Below are positions 13,803 to 21,727 of a stretch of 27,161 bases of DNA, piece after piece. Position numbers and translations under genes: made by a program. How positions within the stretch are numbered: the first letter of the stretch is position 1; the number at the start of each line of letters is the position of its first letter. Source of the DNA: a virus. The stretch lies in IMG/VR virus record IMGVR_UViG_3300029309_000288, positions 1 through 27,161 of that record. One strand, written 5' to 3'. The notes under the pieces are model-generated. The model did not search any database and was not told the origin of the DNA. It was given only the letters and a program-made list of their open reading frames with translations.

Positions 13803-15787
13803 GAAAAAGCACCTCCTGAAGATTCGAGCGCTCGAGCTGTTCGTTGGGAAGCCTTCGCGATTGTATCAAGATTTTGAGAGTCCTTTTTGCCGGCTAGAGG
13901 ATCGACCCGAACTTGGCCCAAGACGGTGTCGATCGTTTCGGCGAAGCCTTGGACCGGGTCTTCTGGTTCCTTCTTCTCCGGTTCTGGGAGATCAATGAAG
14001 GACTCGAGGATCGCGTCCCGTACTTCTTCAAAGATTCCAGCATCTCCGCGAAGGATCTCAGACTGGTCGAGGAGTTTGGTGAGTTTGCCCAGATCGCCTT
14101 CGGAGATGTCGCTGGCGAGAAGTTTGTCGGCGAACTGGCCCAGACCTCTCGCCTCCATCATCTTCATTACATCTTCAGGAAGTGCAGCCATTCCCTCGAG
14201 AAACTGATCGAGTTCTTTGGTGTCTTGTGCTACTTCTTCGACAGTCTCTTGTGCTGCCGCGGCGAACTTTTCCGGGAAGATCTGGCGTCTTTCGGATTCA
14301 GTCAAGAATTTGGACATCTCTTCAAACGATGTCGGAGAAGCTAACCCGCCGGCTACGTTCTGGACAGCGTTCTCTTCTACAGACGCAGTCGGCGCCAAGA
14401 GGGAATCCAGTTCCGCGAAGAAAGAAGTGACCTTATCGAGACTACTTCCTCGCTTCTGCTGGGCGAAAATAAAATCATTTAGAGCGCTTAAGTCTTCTTT
14501 GGACAGTAGTTGTACGGTTCCAAGACTCAGTCGTTCGAGACTGAGATTTAGCCTCAAGATGTCATTTGCTGCTTTGGCTAGGGTTTGGTCTATAAAGTCT
14601 CCGATCTTTGCCAGAGCGGAAGCTACGCCTTCAAAGACGAAGAGCAAAACTTGAGCGGCTGTCTTTCCGGCATTTTCAAGCTGTGAAAAGTTCAAGTTCA
14701 TTTTCTCAAACATTTGATTTAGAGTCGCAAATATTCGAGTCAATTCGTCAAAGAATCCAGTACCAAATCCCTCGAAAGTTTCGCCGATCTGAATCCTCAG
14801 ACCTTCGAGAGCCGATCCGGTCTTAACTGCTGAGCCTCCGATACCTGAGAGCATTGTCTCGGCCATCCGGTCAGAGATGCCATCGACACTCTGCATTTCC
14901 TTATGGAGTTGCTTTAGTACACCCATCTGCCCAGTCAGAGCGACCGCGGCCGTACCTGCTCGAGCGTCCAGTTGTTTCATCGTCTCGACGACCGCTTGGA
15001 CGCCTTCGGTGTTGAGGGTTTCGAGCGCTTGGGTCAAGCCTCCGGCGCCGGCGACATCTTCGCCCATCTTGACCAAGACCATCCGGAGACCAGTACCTGC
15101 GAGCGATCCCTTCAGGCCGGCATTCGAAAGGACTCCTAGAGCCGCGGCCGTTTCTTCCAAGGAGACTCCCATGGCCGAGGCGACTGGGCCGGCAAACTTG
15201 AAAGCCTCCCCCATGCCCTCGACAGAAGTATTGGACTTGGAAGCCGCCGCCGCCAAGACATCCGCGACCCGTCCGGATTCACTGGCCTCCAGACCAAAGC
15301 CTCGGAGTACGCTGGCCGTGATGTCAGCCGCTTGGGCGAGATCGAGCTGGCCGGCCGCAGCAAGACTTAATACTTTCGGGAGAGCCTTGTGAACTTCCCC
15401 GACGTCGAATCCTGCCTGTGCGAGGAAGCCCATAGCCTGAGCCGCCTCTCGAGCCGTGAAGGCGGTCGTCGATCCGAGTTCCTTGGCGAGATCGGTCAGA
15501 CTCTTAAACTCTTCACCAGTCGCTCCGCTGATCGCCTTTACTCGGAGCATGGAGGTTTCGAAGTCAGCGAAGACTCGGATCGAATCCGCGATGGCGATGG
15601 TCGCAGCGGCCCCAAGAGCGGCGAAGCCTCGAGCCATCGCTCCCGTCGCTCCGACGACCATACCCCGAGCCCGTCTGGTTGATTTCTCGAAGTTTCGTAG
15701 GGATCTCTGAGCCTTGGACATCCCTCTCTGGAATCCCTCGACTCTGGCGCCGATCGCGATATGTAGAGCCTTGACCGTTGCCATCAT
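13799..15787 (-). CDS. Tail tape measure protein
   Basis: 662 residues. The N-terminal half has the TIGR01760-type pattern: FADFETSMLRVKAISGATGEEF, TDLAKELGSTTAFTAREAA, GFLAQAGF, then Ala-rich helices. It continues through GTGLRMVLVKMGE to MSGIGGS-like repeats ending near residue 320. Hydrophobic helices at about 50-67 and 370-395 fit the membrane-active segments of the family. The protein sets tail length; by the usual 0.15 nm per residue it predicts a tail of about 100 nm. The start (ATG ATG at 15787) overlaps the chaperone stop as ATGA. Confidence 0.9.
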   Translation of the reverse strand: MMATVKALHIAIGARVEGFQRGMSKAQRSLRNFEKSTRRARGMVVGATGAMARGFAALGAAATIAIADSIRVFADFETSMLRVKAISGATGEEFKSLTDLAKELGSTTAFTAREAAQAMGFLAQAGFDVGEVHKALPKVLSLAAAGQLDLAQAADITASVLRGFGLEASESGRVADVLAAAASKSNTSVEGMGEAFKFAGPVASAMGVSLEETAAALGVLSNAGLKGSLAGTGLRMVLVKMGEDVAGAGGLTQALETLNTEGVQAVVETMKQLDARAGTAAVALTGQMGVLKQLHKEMQSVDGISDRMAETMLSGIGGSAVKTGSALEGLRIQIGETFEGFGTGFFDELTRIFATLNQMFEKMNLNFSQLENAGKTAAQVLLFVFEGVASALAKIGDFIDQTLAKAANDILRLNLSLERLSLGTVQLLSKEDLSALNDFIFAQQKRGSSLDKVTSFFAELDSLLAPTASVEENAVQNVAGGLASPTSFEEMSKFLTESERRQIFPEKFAAAAQETVEEVAQDTKELDQFLEGMAALPEDVMKMMEARGLGQFADKLLASDISEGDLGKLTKLLDQSEILRGDAGIFEEVRDAILESFIDLPEPEKKEPEDPVQGFAETIDTVLGQVRVDPLAGKKDSQNLDTIAKASQRTARALESSGGAFS

Positions 15788-16457
15788 TTACCCTTGTTCT
15801 GGAGTTGCATCAGAGCGAGCATTCGTTCTTTCATTTGTTCGGCATCTGTAGCCTTATCTGAGTCATCAGCGAACGGCATAAAATCCGCCGGCTTGAAGGT
15901 CTTGGACCGTTTGCCGCGGTTGGCGTTGGCTATGACGGAGGTCTGAATCGCCTGATTGATGTCGTGACGCTCCGGCCCGATCGGAGAGATCCGGTCGTAA
16001 GCCATCCATCCGGCAAGTTCTAGGGAGGACATCTCCCGCTTTATCTGGCCGACCGTCTTCCCAAGTGCCAAGGCGAGACGGAAGAGGAATCGGGTTAGAG
16101 GTCGGCCCCGGATTCCCCCTCGAGCGTCTCAATGTCACCCGAGGTAAAGCCGTTCAGAGCGGCTGAGACTCCGAAGACCCGGTCCATCGCCGCCGCGGAC
16201 TTCTTGCCCAGAGCGTCGATATCAGCGTCCTTAAAGAGTCTCTCCCCCTTCTCATCGCAAGCCGTCAAGACGACCAGACGAGCTCGAAGGTTGACGAGGT
16301 TCCGACGCTTCCCCCCAGAGACAGAAGCCTCGAAGGCGTCCCGCTCGGCCGCGGTCAAGATGCGAACGAATAAGTCTCCGCCCCATTGGGGGACGGAGAT
16401 CTTTTCGAGGTGTAGGTCGTCGGACCCGAGGATGTCGAGTCGGTTGAGGATTGCCAT
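15784..16457 (-). CDS. Tail assembly chaperone, frameshifted long form (GT-type)
   Basis: Predicted 224-residue product made by a -1 slip near 16115-16119, joining the first 114 residues of the short form to a 110-residue second part. The second part has no good start of its own; the in-frame upstream codons read RFLFRLALALGKT and the reading continues MSSLELAGWMAYDR, then FKPADFMPF. This is the usual pattern of the T-like extension in siphophages, which binds the tape measure protein during tail assembly. The frame relation is worked out base by base; that the slip occurs is inferred from family behaviour. Confidence 0.75.
16095..16457 (-). CDS. Tail assembly chaperone, short form (G-type)
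   Basis: 120 residues. The pattern VPQWGGDLFVRILTAAERDAFE, then NLRARLVVLTACDEKGERLF, ALGKKSAAAMDRVF matches the phage tail assembly chaperone family located between tail tube and tape measure genes. It coats the tape measure protein before tube polymerisation and is absent from the virion. A strong AGGAGGGA lies just before the ATG at 16457. The short form ends at TAA 16097-16095, shortly after the slip site. Confidence 0.85.
   Translation of the reverse strand: MAILNRLDILGSDDLHLEKISVPQWGGDLFVRILTAAERDAFEASVSGGKRRNLVNLRARLVVLTACDEKGERLFKDADIDALGKKSAAAMDRVFGVSAALNGFTSGDIETLEGESGADL
16114..16120 (-). other. Predicted -1 ribosomal frameshift site
   Basis: The coding strand reads GAG GGG GAA TCC in the short-form frame, with five consecutive G. 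A -1 slip lets the GGG-reading tRNA re-pair with GGG and enter the frame that encodes the long form. It is not the classic lambda GGGAAAG; A-site re-pairing is imperfect, so this may be a mainly P-site slip. Confidence 0.6.
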
Positions 16458-16474
16458 GTTCCCTCCTAGTTAGT

Positions 16475-16894
16475 TTATGGAGTTACGCTTGCGTGAACGA
16501 TGTTACCAGTGACTTTCAATACCATCGTGACTCGGTTAACTTCGTCCATGTTTTGGCTAACGCTAAACGATCTAACATGAGCGCCGAAAGTAAAAGTATC
16601 TGAGTCTGAGGTAGTAATTACGACCGCGGCAGATGCAGATGATCCAGTCTCGAATGACTCGAGGACGTCTTGTTGGCCGGCGTCGTCATTGTCGAACTGA
16701 GCCTCGATCGTGACTTCTCCGCCATCTCCGAAGCCGGGTACAAAAGTTCTAAGTGAAGTAGTCGCCATGTTGGTCGTGTCTACCATCGTCCGTTCCATAT
16801 TTGGACCGTCGATTGATAGAAGCTGCCCAACTGTCTGGAGGCCTGAGCCTAGATTAATTGTGATCGTTGCGCCTTGTCCTAAGAATGCTGTCAT
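16475..16894 (-). CDS. Major tail tube protein
   Basis: 139 residues, in the standard position before the assembly chaperone. The pattern fits tube proteins of the lambda gpV type: a beta-sandwich with VDTTNMATTSLRTFVPG (contacting residues of the ring), GEVTIEAQFDN and a C-terminal VTMVLKVTG strand. Six subunits per ring stack to form the tail tube around the tape measure. The start overlaps the DUF3168 stop as ATGA, so the two are coupled. Confidence 0.85.
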   Translation of the reverse strand: MTAFLGQGATITINLGSGLQTVGQLLSIDGPNMERTMVDTTNMATTSLRTFVPGFGDGGEVTIEAQFDNDDAGQQDVLESFETGSSASAAVVITTSDSDTFTFGAHVRSFSVSQNMDEVNRVTMVLKVTGNIVHASVTP

Positions 16895-17352
16895 CCGGGA
16901 TAGTCCGTTTCGTTAGATCGATAAGAGAAGAGGAAAGAAAGTTGTCGGATGAAGACACCGACCCGACCCCCATCGACAGGGCTCGCATAATCTGTTCGGT
17001 CATTGGTATGGGTACAGCCCAAGATCTGGACAGAAACGATCCCGTCGCCGTCCGGTATGAGCCGATTCTCTCTGCGACCCGAAAGAGCCTGGCGGACCCG
17101 TTCGGCAAGATCAGTCGCGGTCCCGTAGTCCTCCGCCATACAATAGATGTCGAAGTCGACGGAGACGATGTCGGAGGCGCCGGTGAGGGTCGAGTAGGGA
17201 CGAGACGATCCGATTTCATACATAATCGCAGGCAGGGCCTGTTCTTGATCCAGAGCCAAGGGAGCGACCCGAGTCGAGACAATCGCCGAGACCTCAGAGT
17301 CGACTTGGAGGATTCGGAAGAGAGCCCGTTCAGCTTGGGAGACGACAGCCAT
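16891..17352 (-). CDS. Tail completion / tail terminator protein (DUF3168-type)
   Basis: 153 residues with the DUF3168 pattern: ALFRILQVDSEVSAIVSTRVAP, then LPAIMYEIGSS, and a central strand VSVDFDIYCMAEDYGTATDLAERVRQAL. Members of this family cap the tail and join it to the head (lambda gpU / HK97 gp10-neighbour role). Start and stop overlap both neighbours (TGATG and ATGA). Position between gp10-like protein and tube agrees. Confidence 0.85.
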   Translation of the reverse strand: MAVVSQAERALFRILQVDSEVSAIVSTRVAPLALDQEQALPAIMYEIGSSRPYSTLTGASDIVSVDFDIYCMAEDYGTATDLAERVRQALSGRRENRLIPDGDGIVSVQILGCTHTNDRTDYASPVDGGRVGVFIRQLSFLFSYRSNETDYPG

Positions 17353-17873
17353 CAGGCGACCCCCCTTGTCTTTTCGAGTTTACGGAGCCGTCGCTCTATT
17401 GACTTCATCATCCGATCGGCCAGTCGCTTGTCCAGTCCTCGGAGATGTCTTTCAGCGGTCCGGGTCAAGAATCGGTCTCCTCGTGTTCCTGGAACTTTGA
17501 CAGAATATCTGGTTCCGTTTCGACCTCTGATCCGCATAAAAAAGGGTCGCCGGCCAAACTCGATGATATGAGCGAGGTTCTTGCGAGAGTTGAATCCTCT
17601 ATATCGGCCGGAGCCTTTACCCTTGATCGCGACGCCGACCCGACCGATGAGTTCGCCTCTCTGATTTCGTACGGTCCGGTCAATCTGAGCCTTTAGCGCT
17701 CCTTGGTCTCGAGAGGCGAGAGATCTGGCGGTCTGTTCCATTTCCTTCGTCTCTTTGGTGATGGCGGCCCGACGGATCTTGTCCGCCTCTTTCTTCCCAA
17801 GTTCCGAGAGGGCCCGCTGGAAGGCCGCGGCGCCTTCGAGCTGGATTTGTACGTTCAGATCTGAGACTCCCAT
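17352..17873 (-). CDS. HK97 gp10-like head-tail joining protein
   Basis: 173 residues, strongly basic. The family pattern is visible: VQIQLEGAAAFQRALSELGKK, a long basic helix, then HIIEFGRRPFFMR and a C-terminal basic helix RMMKSIERRLRKLEKTR. HK97 gp10-type proteins act at the tail-head joint or in tail completion. The gene overlaps its neighbours by single bases (TGATG), typical for this block. Confidence 0.85.
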   Translation of the reverse strand: MGVSDLNVQIQLEGAAAFQRALSELGKKEADKIRRAAITKETKEMEQTARSLASRDQGALKAQIDRTVRNQRGELIGRVGVAIKGKGSGRYRGFNSRKNLAHIIEFGRRPFFMRIRGRNGTRYSVKVPGTRGDRFLTRTAERHLRGLDKRLADRMMKSIERRLRKLEKTRGVA

Positions 17874-18190
17874 CAGACCATCTCCCTCGCTTGGATCTCG
17901 ATCATCTGGTCGATCTCTCGGCGGTTGAGGAACTCGACGACCTCAAAGGTTCGTGAGTCATGCACCAGGCGAGACGTCGCGGAGACGTTTGAGGTGAACC
18001 TCATCGTGATCTTGTGAGTGATCCGAGCCTTCGTCTGATCGGCGTTCTGGAGTTCTGTTCCCCGTACGGGATCTATCGAAGCGAAGACGGTCTCCGCGGT
18101 CGAGAAGGACGCGGACCTTCCGCCGAAGTTGTCGACGGTCATCGATGGATTCTGGATGGCGACTCGGTGTCTGAGAAGCCCGGCCCGCAT
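17873..18190 (-). CDS. Head-tail adaptor (head closure protein, SPP1 gp16-like)
   Basis: 105 residues. MRAGLLRHRVAIQNPS, then DNFGGRSASFSTAETVFASIDPVRGTE and ITHKITMRF plus DSRTFEVV are the hallmarks of the small SPP1 gp16-type head closure family, a beta-barrel ring that closes the connector after packaging. Neighbour order (connector, closure, gp10-like, completion, tube) is the standard siphophage order. Confidence 0.9.
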   Translation of the reverse strand: MRAGLLRHRVAIQNPSMTVDNFGGRSASFSTAETVFASIDPVRGTELQNADQTKARITHKITMRFTSNVSATSRLVHDSRTFEVVEFLNRREIDQMIEIQAREMV

Positions 18191-18789
18191 CAGAAAGCCT
18201 CCGCGACCCGATACTGGAGGATCAGACGCTCGACCCCCATCGGGACCGGAGCGAAGGTATTCCCCTTCGGATCGACTGCTTCACGATGCTCGTAGTAGTG
18301 AGCCGCCAACATGAGGACCGCTTGGATCAGAGGTTCAGGAACATCAGTCGAGGCAGTCCCGTAGCCGGCGACCGCTGTGATCGTGACCGCTTGCTCTTGG
18401 TCGAGAGTCGAAGGCCATTCTTGGCCCGACTTGAGATAGATCCTTCCCGGGTCTCTGATCGTGTCTACGGCGTAGACGTCCGTCGAGAGGGTCTGAGATG
18501 CCCCGTTGGCGTCCAAGTAAGAGATCGACGTCACAGAGCCCAGAGGCGAGACTGGGGAGTAGATCACATCCCCATGAGGGAACATATCGAAGGAGAAGGT
18601 GTACGTCGCGTTTATCAGTTGCCGGCGGGTTTCGTTCTCGACGTAGTTGGTAGCTCTGGTGATGAGGGAGGCGATGACGGCGTCCTCGTCCGAGTGTGTA
18701 ACCCTCATCCAGAGCTTGGCGTCTGACGTTGCAACGACGGCCGCAGAGGGTCCGGTCGTGATTTTGAGTCCGTAGTCGTGTGAATTCAT
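18190..18789 (-). CDS. Head-tail connector protein (HK97 gp6-like)
   Basis: 199 residues. The N-terminal helical bundle has HSDEDAVIASLITRATNYVENETRRQLI, and the C-terminal helix has PLIQAVLMLAAHYYEHREAV, both typical of the gp6-like connector that stacks below the portal. A longer central beta part (about 60-140) is present, as in many members. The promoterless gap before it carries the attenuator-like hairpin after the capsid gene. Confidence 0.9.
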   Translation of the reverse strand: MNSHDYGLKITTGPSAAVVATSDAKLWMRVTHSDEDAVIASLITRATNYVENETRRQLINATYTFSFDMFPHGDVIYSPVSPLGSVTSISYLDANGASQTLSTDVYAVDTIRDPGRIYLKSGQEWPSTLDQEQAVTITAVAGYGTASTDVPEPLIQAVLMLAAHYYEHREAVDPKGNTFAPVPMGVERLILQYRVAEAF

Positions 18790-18819
18790 GCGGTCCTCCC
18801 CCTTCTGTTCGGCATAAAC

Positions 18820-18845
18820 GAAGAAGGGGCTCCCGAAGGAGCCCC
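18820..18845 (-). terminator. UUCG-loop hairpin after the capsid gene (attenuator)
   Basis: On the minus strand an exact 8-bp stem GGGGCTCC / GGAGCCCC (18845-18838 and 18833-18826) closes a very stable TTCG loop, followed by TTCTTCG. It lies 28 nt after the capsid stop and 37 nt before the connector start. The T-tract is short, so partial read-through is likely, giving more capsid than connector message. Confidence 0.65.
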
Positions 18846-18872
18846 AGAGGGTATTTGGTTGTCAGGCTAGTT

Positions 18873-20066
18873 TTAGCCCAGAGTGATGACCTTACAGGCC
18901 GCGGTATTGAGGAGTTCGCCGTCGTTGAACGCCATGCCTCGGACCCCGACTTGGCCGGATGCCGCGAACAGTTCGTCCAGACGGGTGAACTCGAAGCCGC
19001 CGAAGTCGACGATCTGATAGTACGAAGTATCCCCGAAGAGGATCGGCTTCTTGCCAGTTGTCATCGGATCGACGTTGTCCGACTCGTAGACCGGCTTCCC
19101 GAGCAAGGTGTCAGGAGCGGCGCCGAGACCAGGCGTCCAAAGGTAGTTCAAGGATCCCGAAGTGTCGACGGGGTTCTTGAGCTGGCGGATAGCCTTGGCG
19201 GCTTCTGGGGAGATGATCCAGTTCGCAGTTGGAGCGGATCGGTACTGGACCGCGACCGAGTAGAAGAGATCGATAACTTCGTCGCCGGTCACAGCCGTAG
19301 CAGATGCCGCGGTGACTCCCGAGGTAGCGTTGTCGAAAATGCCCCGAGGAGCGTTCGAGTTGTCCCCGGTCAAGAAGCCAGCGAGTTCAGCGGTCGCGAA
19401 GGACCGGGCGAAAGAAGAAGCGATGTATTGCTCGAGTTGAGCCGCGGAGAAGGTTCCGGTGTAGTTGAGGAGTTCCTCCGAGACTTTCATGATCCGAGCC
19501 AGACGGACAGGGTTGAAAGTGACCTGCCCAAACGAGTGATCGCTCTCGTCGATTGCTCCGCCTTCAGCGCCATACGCGGCGGTCCCGATGCTGGACTCGG
19601 TCGCGAATGCGGTCTTCTGGGAGACCTCGACGACTGTACCGATTTGACGCATGAAGTTAGCTTCTTCGCGGAGTTGGCTGATTTGCTGGGATACTTGGGT
19701 AGTCGCCAAGTTTCCGCCTGCACCAGCCGAGCCGATGGAGAGAGCCCGCATTTCACGCTCGGAGAGACGCTCGCCGCATACGTTCTTGAGGAAGGCGTCC
19801 CGGTACTCTTCAGAGTCGATCGTGATGGCGCGCTCTTCGACTTCTGGGGTGAGGTCGACGTTAGCCATCTCGGCTTCGCGAGATGCGGTTCTTTCTTCAA
19901 GTTCGATACGGGTTTCGAGACCGCGGATTTCGGCTTCGATCTTCTCGAATTTTTCGGTCTGGTCAGCGTTCAGGTTAGCGGAGCCGTCATTCTGAGCGGC
20001 GTCCAAGATCGAGCGCTGCTCCATAATCAGAGCGGCGCGCTTCTCTTTGAGTTCGTGAATCTTCAT
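18873..20066 (-). CDS. Major capsid protein, HK97 fold with N-terminal delta domain
   Basis: 397 residues. Residues 1-100 are a charged coiled coil (the scaffold-like delta domain), followed by the likely cleavage region at about 105-115 (RALSIGSAGAGG). The mature shell domain continues with FMRQIGTVVEV, QVTFNPVRLARIMKVSEELL, WIISPEAAKAIRQLK, then YESDNV and FGDTSYYQIVD. AAAGGA lies about 9 nt before the ATG. The protease encoded just upstream would remove the delta domain. Confidence 0.92.
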   Translation of the reverse strand: MKIHELKEKRAALIMEQRSILDAAQNDGSANLNADQTEKFEKIEAEIRGLETRIELEERTASREAEMANVDLTPEVEERAITIDSEEYRDAFLKNVCGERLSEREMRALSIGSAGAGGNLATTQVSQQISQLREEANFMRQIGTVVEVSQKTAFATESSIGTAAYGAEGGAIDESDHSFGQVTFNPVRLARIMKVSEELLNYTGTFSAAQLEQYIASSFARSFATAELAGFLTGDNSNAPRGIFDNATSGVTAASATAVTGDEVIDLFYSVAVQYRSAPTANWIISPEAAKAIRQLKNPVDTSGSLNYLWTPGLGAAPDTLLGKPVYESDNVDPMTTGKKPILFGDTSYYQIVDFGGFEFTRLDELFAASGQVGVRGMAFNDGELLNTAACKVITLG

Positions 20067-20248
20067 TCTAGAAGTTCCTTTAAGTTAGATAGTCAAAAAA
20101 AAGAACAGGCCGCGACGATCGACGGATCGGTTTGGTCTGAGATGTTTAGGCCGGACGATCGACGGATCCCGCTGGCGGTTGCCAGACCTGAAAGACTTGA
20201 GCCGAGCGAGAGCCCAGCCCAAGCCCGGAGGGTCGAGATTCTGTTCGG
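20067..20248 (-). promoter_or_regulatory. Leader between protease and capsid genes with a 15-bp direct repeat
   Basis: 182 nt, an unusually long gap in a densely overlapping operon. It contains two exact copies of GACGATCGACGGATC (20114-20128 and 20154-20168) and a run of eight T on the coding strand shortly before the capsid ribosome-binding site. No gene is supported. It may hold a processing site, promoter or attenuator for high capsid expression. Confidence 0.45.
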
Positions 20249-21727
20249 TTATCCTTCGTTCATCAGGACGCGCAGTCTGGCGAGTTCGACAGACAAGCCG
20301 CGATCTCGACGACAGTGTTCTCGATTGAATCGACGAACCGCGACCGAGGTGTCCTCGTAAGCCGGGAAAGAGACGACGGAAACATCGAAGAGGTCGAGGT
20401 CGCTGATCTCTCTGATCGCTTGGCCCTCGTCTTCCCGCCATTGGTCATCCCGGACGACGAAGCCAAAGGACATCGAGTCCAGATCCCCGCGACGGATGCT
20501 CTCGATGGTGTCCCGGCCGACGCTTGTGTCGGGAGGATCAATCTCGACTCGGAGACCTACTTCATCGACCAGCATCCGGAGAGTGCCAGACTTGGAGCGG
20601 CCGAGGATCATCTTGGGATCGTGATCGACCAGAGCCCGGACATCATGCTCTTCGACGAGAGCCCGATCGAAGGCGCCCGGTTTGATGATCTCCTTAAACT
20701 GGCCCAGATCTCGAGACTCAGAATCGAAGACCGAGGCATAGCCGACAATGGTCGGGAGGTCTGATTCGTCGTCTACGACGATCGCTCGAGATGTCCGGAC
20801 CTCGAGGGTCTTGGGGTTGGCTTTGCGGTTGTAACCCGTATCTGGTGAAGACTGGCCGGCAAGAGACTCGAACTCTCCGTGAGTAGAACAGGGCATAAAG
20901 ATAGTTTCTCCGTCCTCTGTCATCTCGTGAAAGCCTTCGCAGCCGATACGCTCGGCGGCTTGGAGTGCTTCTTCTTTGGTTGTGAATCGGTTCGGAGCGA
21001 TCTCCGCGCGTTGTTCGTCCATGTCTTCGCCTTTCGTGCTAAGAGGATGCTCCTCGGGGAGGAGGTCGGTATCGTGTTTGCCCGATCGAAAGCGAAGATT
21101 TCGCAGGGCGTAGAGAAAAGAATTCACGCGGGCGTATGCCCATTGTTCGGGAGATGTGACAGTCGGCCGGACTGACTGGGGGTTCGTCTTATAGGCGCCG
21201 ACCCCGCGGTCGAAGACCTTTTCGAGAGTTGCGAGCGTTGTCTGCTTTCGCGGATCATCGCCGACATCTTCTTTGTGTTCTTCGAGTTTGTTCTTAAGAC
21301 CCTTCTCGATTGTCGGCGTGAGTTGACGCTCCTCCAGCTTGACCTTCATCTCGTCGAGGATGTCGATCATCCGATCGGCGCCCAAGACTCCGACGGTCCC
21401 CCATTTGATCTGAGCGACAATGCCGGCGATGTTTGAGAGGTTTGGGGAGAGGTCTTTGTCTTGGAACTGAGCCCCATCCTCGAAGTGTCGAGCGGCCCAA
21501 GCCTCTCTCTCGCGAATCCAGTCCAAGACTATCTCCGACTCGACTCCGCGGTTGGCTCGCTTCCAGATCTCGAAGGCGTCGTTCCCGCGGATGTTCCCGC
21601 CGGCGTCCCAGATCTCCGGGAAGTCCTCTTTCAGATCCCGAGCGTACTGGTGAGGGAAGACGTCGAAATTCGAGTTGTCCAGAGAGACCTCGAGATCATC
21701 GCCGCTTTTAGGGAAGTCGGTCGCCAT
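20249..21727 (-). CDS. Prohead protease (HK97-type) with large N-terminal domain
   Basis: 492 residues from the ATG at 21727, which overlaps the portal stop as TGATG. The C-terminal part (about 325-480) is the S78/U35-type protease: PTIVGYASVFD, H369 in LVDHDP, S420 in MSFGF, E440 in REISDLDLFDVSVVSFPAY. These fit the His-Ser-Glu set and spacing of HK97 protease. The N-terminal 220 residues are a separate helical domain containing YARDLKEDFPEIWDAGG, REAWAARHFED and NSFLYALRNLRFRSGKHDTDLLPEEHPL. I know the last motif from proteins of phage head gene clusters. Between them (about 235-290) is a short Cys-containing linker. The fusion is real in one uninterrupted frame. Confidence 0.85.
   Translation of the reverse strand: MATDFPKSGDDLEVSLDNSNFDVFPHQYARDLKEDFPEIWDAGGNIRGNDAFEIWKRANRGVESEIVLDWIREREAWAARHFEDGAQFQDKDLSPNLSNIAGIVAQIKWGTVGVLGADRMIDILDEMKVKLEERQLTPTIEKGLKNKLEEHKEDVGDDPRKQTTLATLEKVFDRGVGAYKTNPQSVRPTVTSPEQWAYARVNSFLYALRNLRFRSGKHDTDLLPEEHPLSTKGEDMDEQRAEIAPNRFTTKEEALQAAERIGCEGFHEMTEDGETIFMPCSTHGEFESLAGQSSPDTGYNRKANPKTLEVRTSRAIVVDDESDLPTIVGYASVFDSESRDLGQFKEIIKPGAFDRALVEEHDVRALVDHDPKMILGRSKSGTLRMLVDEVGLRVEIDPPDTSVGRDTIESIRRGDLDSMSFGFVVRDDQWREDEGQAIREISDLDLFDVSVVSFPAYEDTSVAVRRFNREHCRRDRGLSVELARLRVLMNEG

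Noticed and set aside
15866-16138. 90-codon frame overlapping the tail chaperone junction
   Set aside because: It is the third frame; the family motifs of the second part lie in the -1 frame, so this one is a shadow.
18780-20360. 526-codon open frame on the plus strand
   Set aside because: It is antisense to the certain capsid gene, has a low-complexity composition and no ribosome-binding site. A by-product of G+C-rich codon use.
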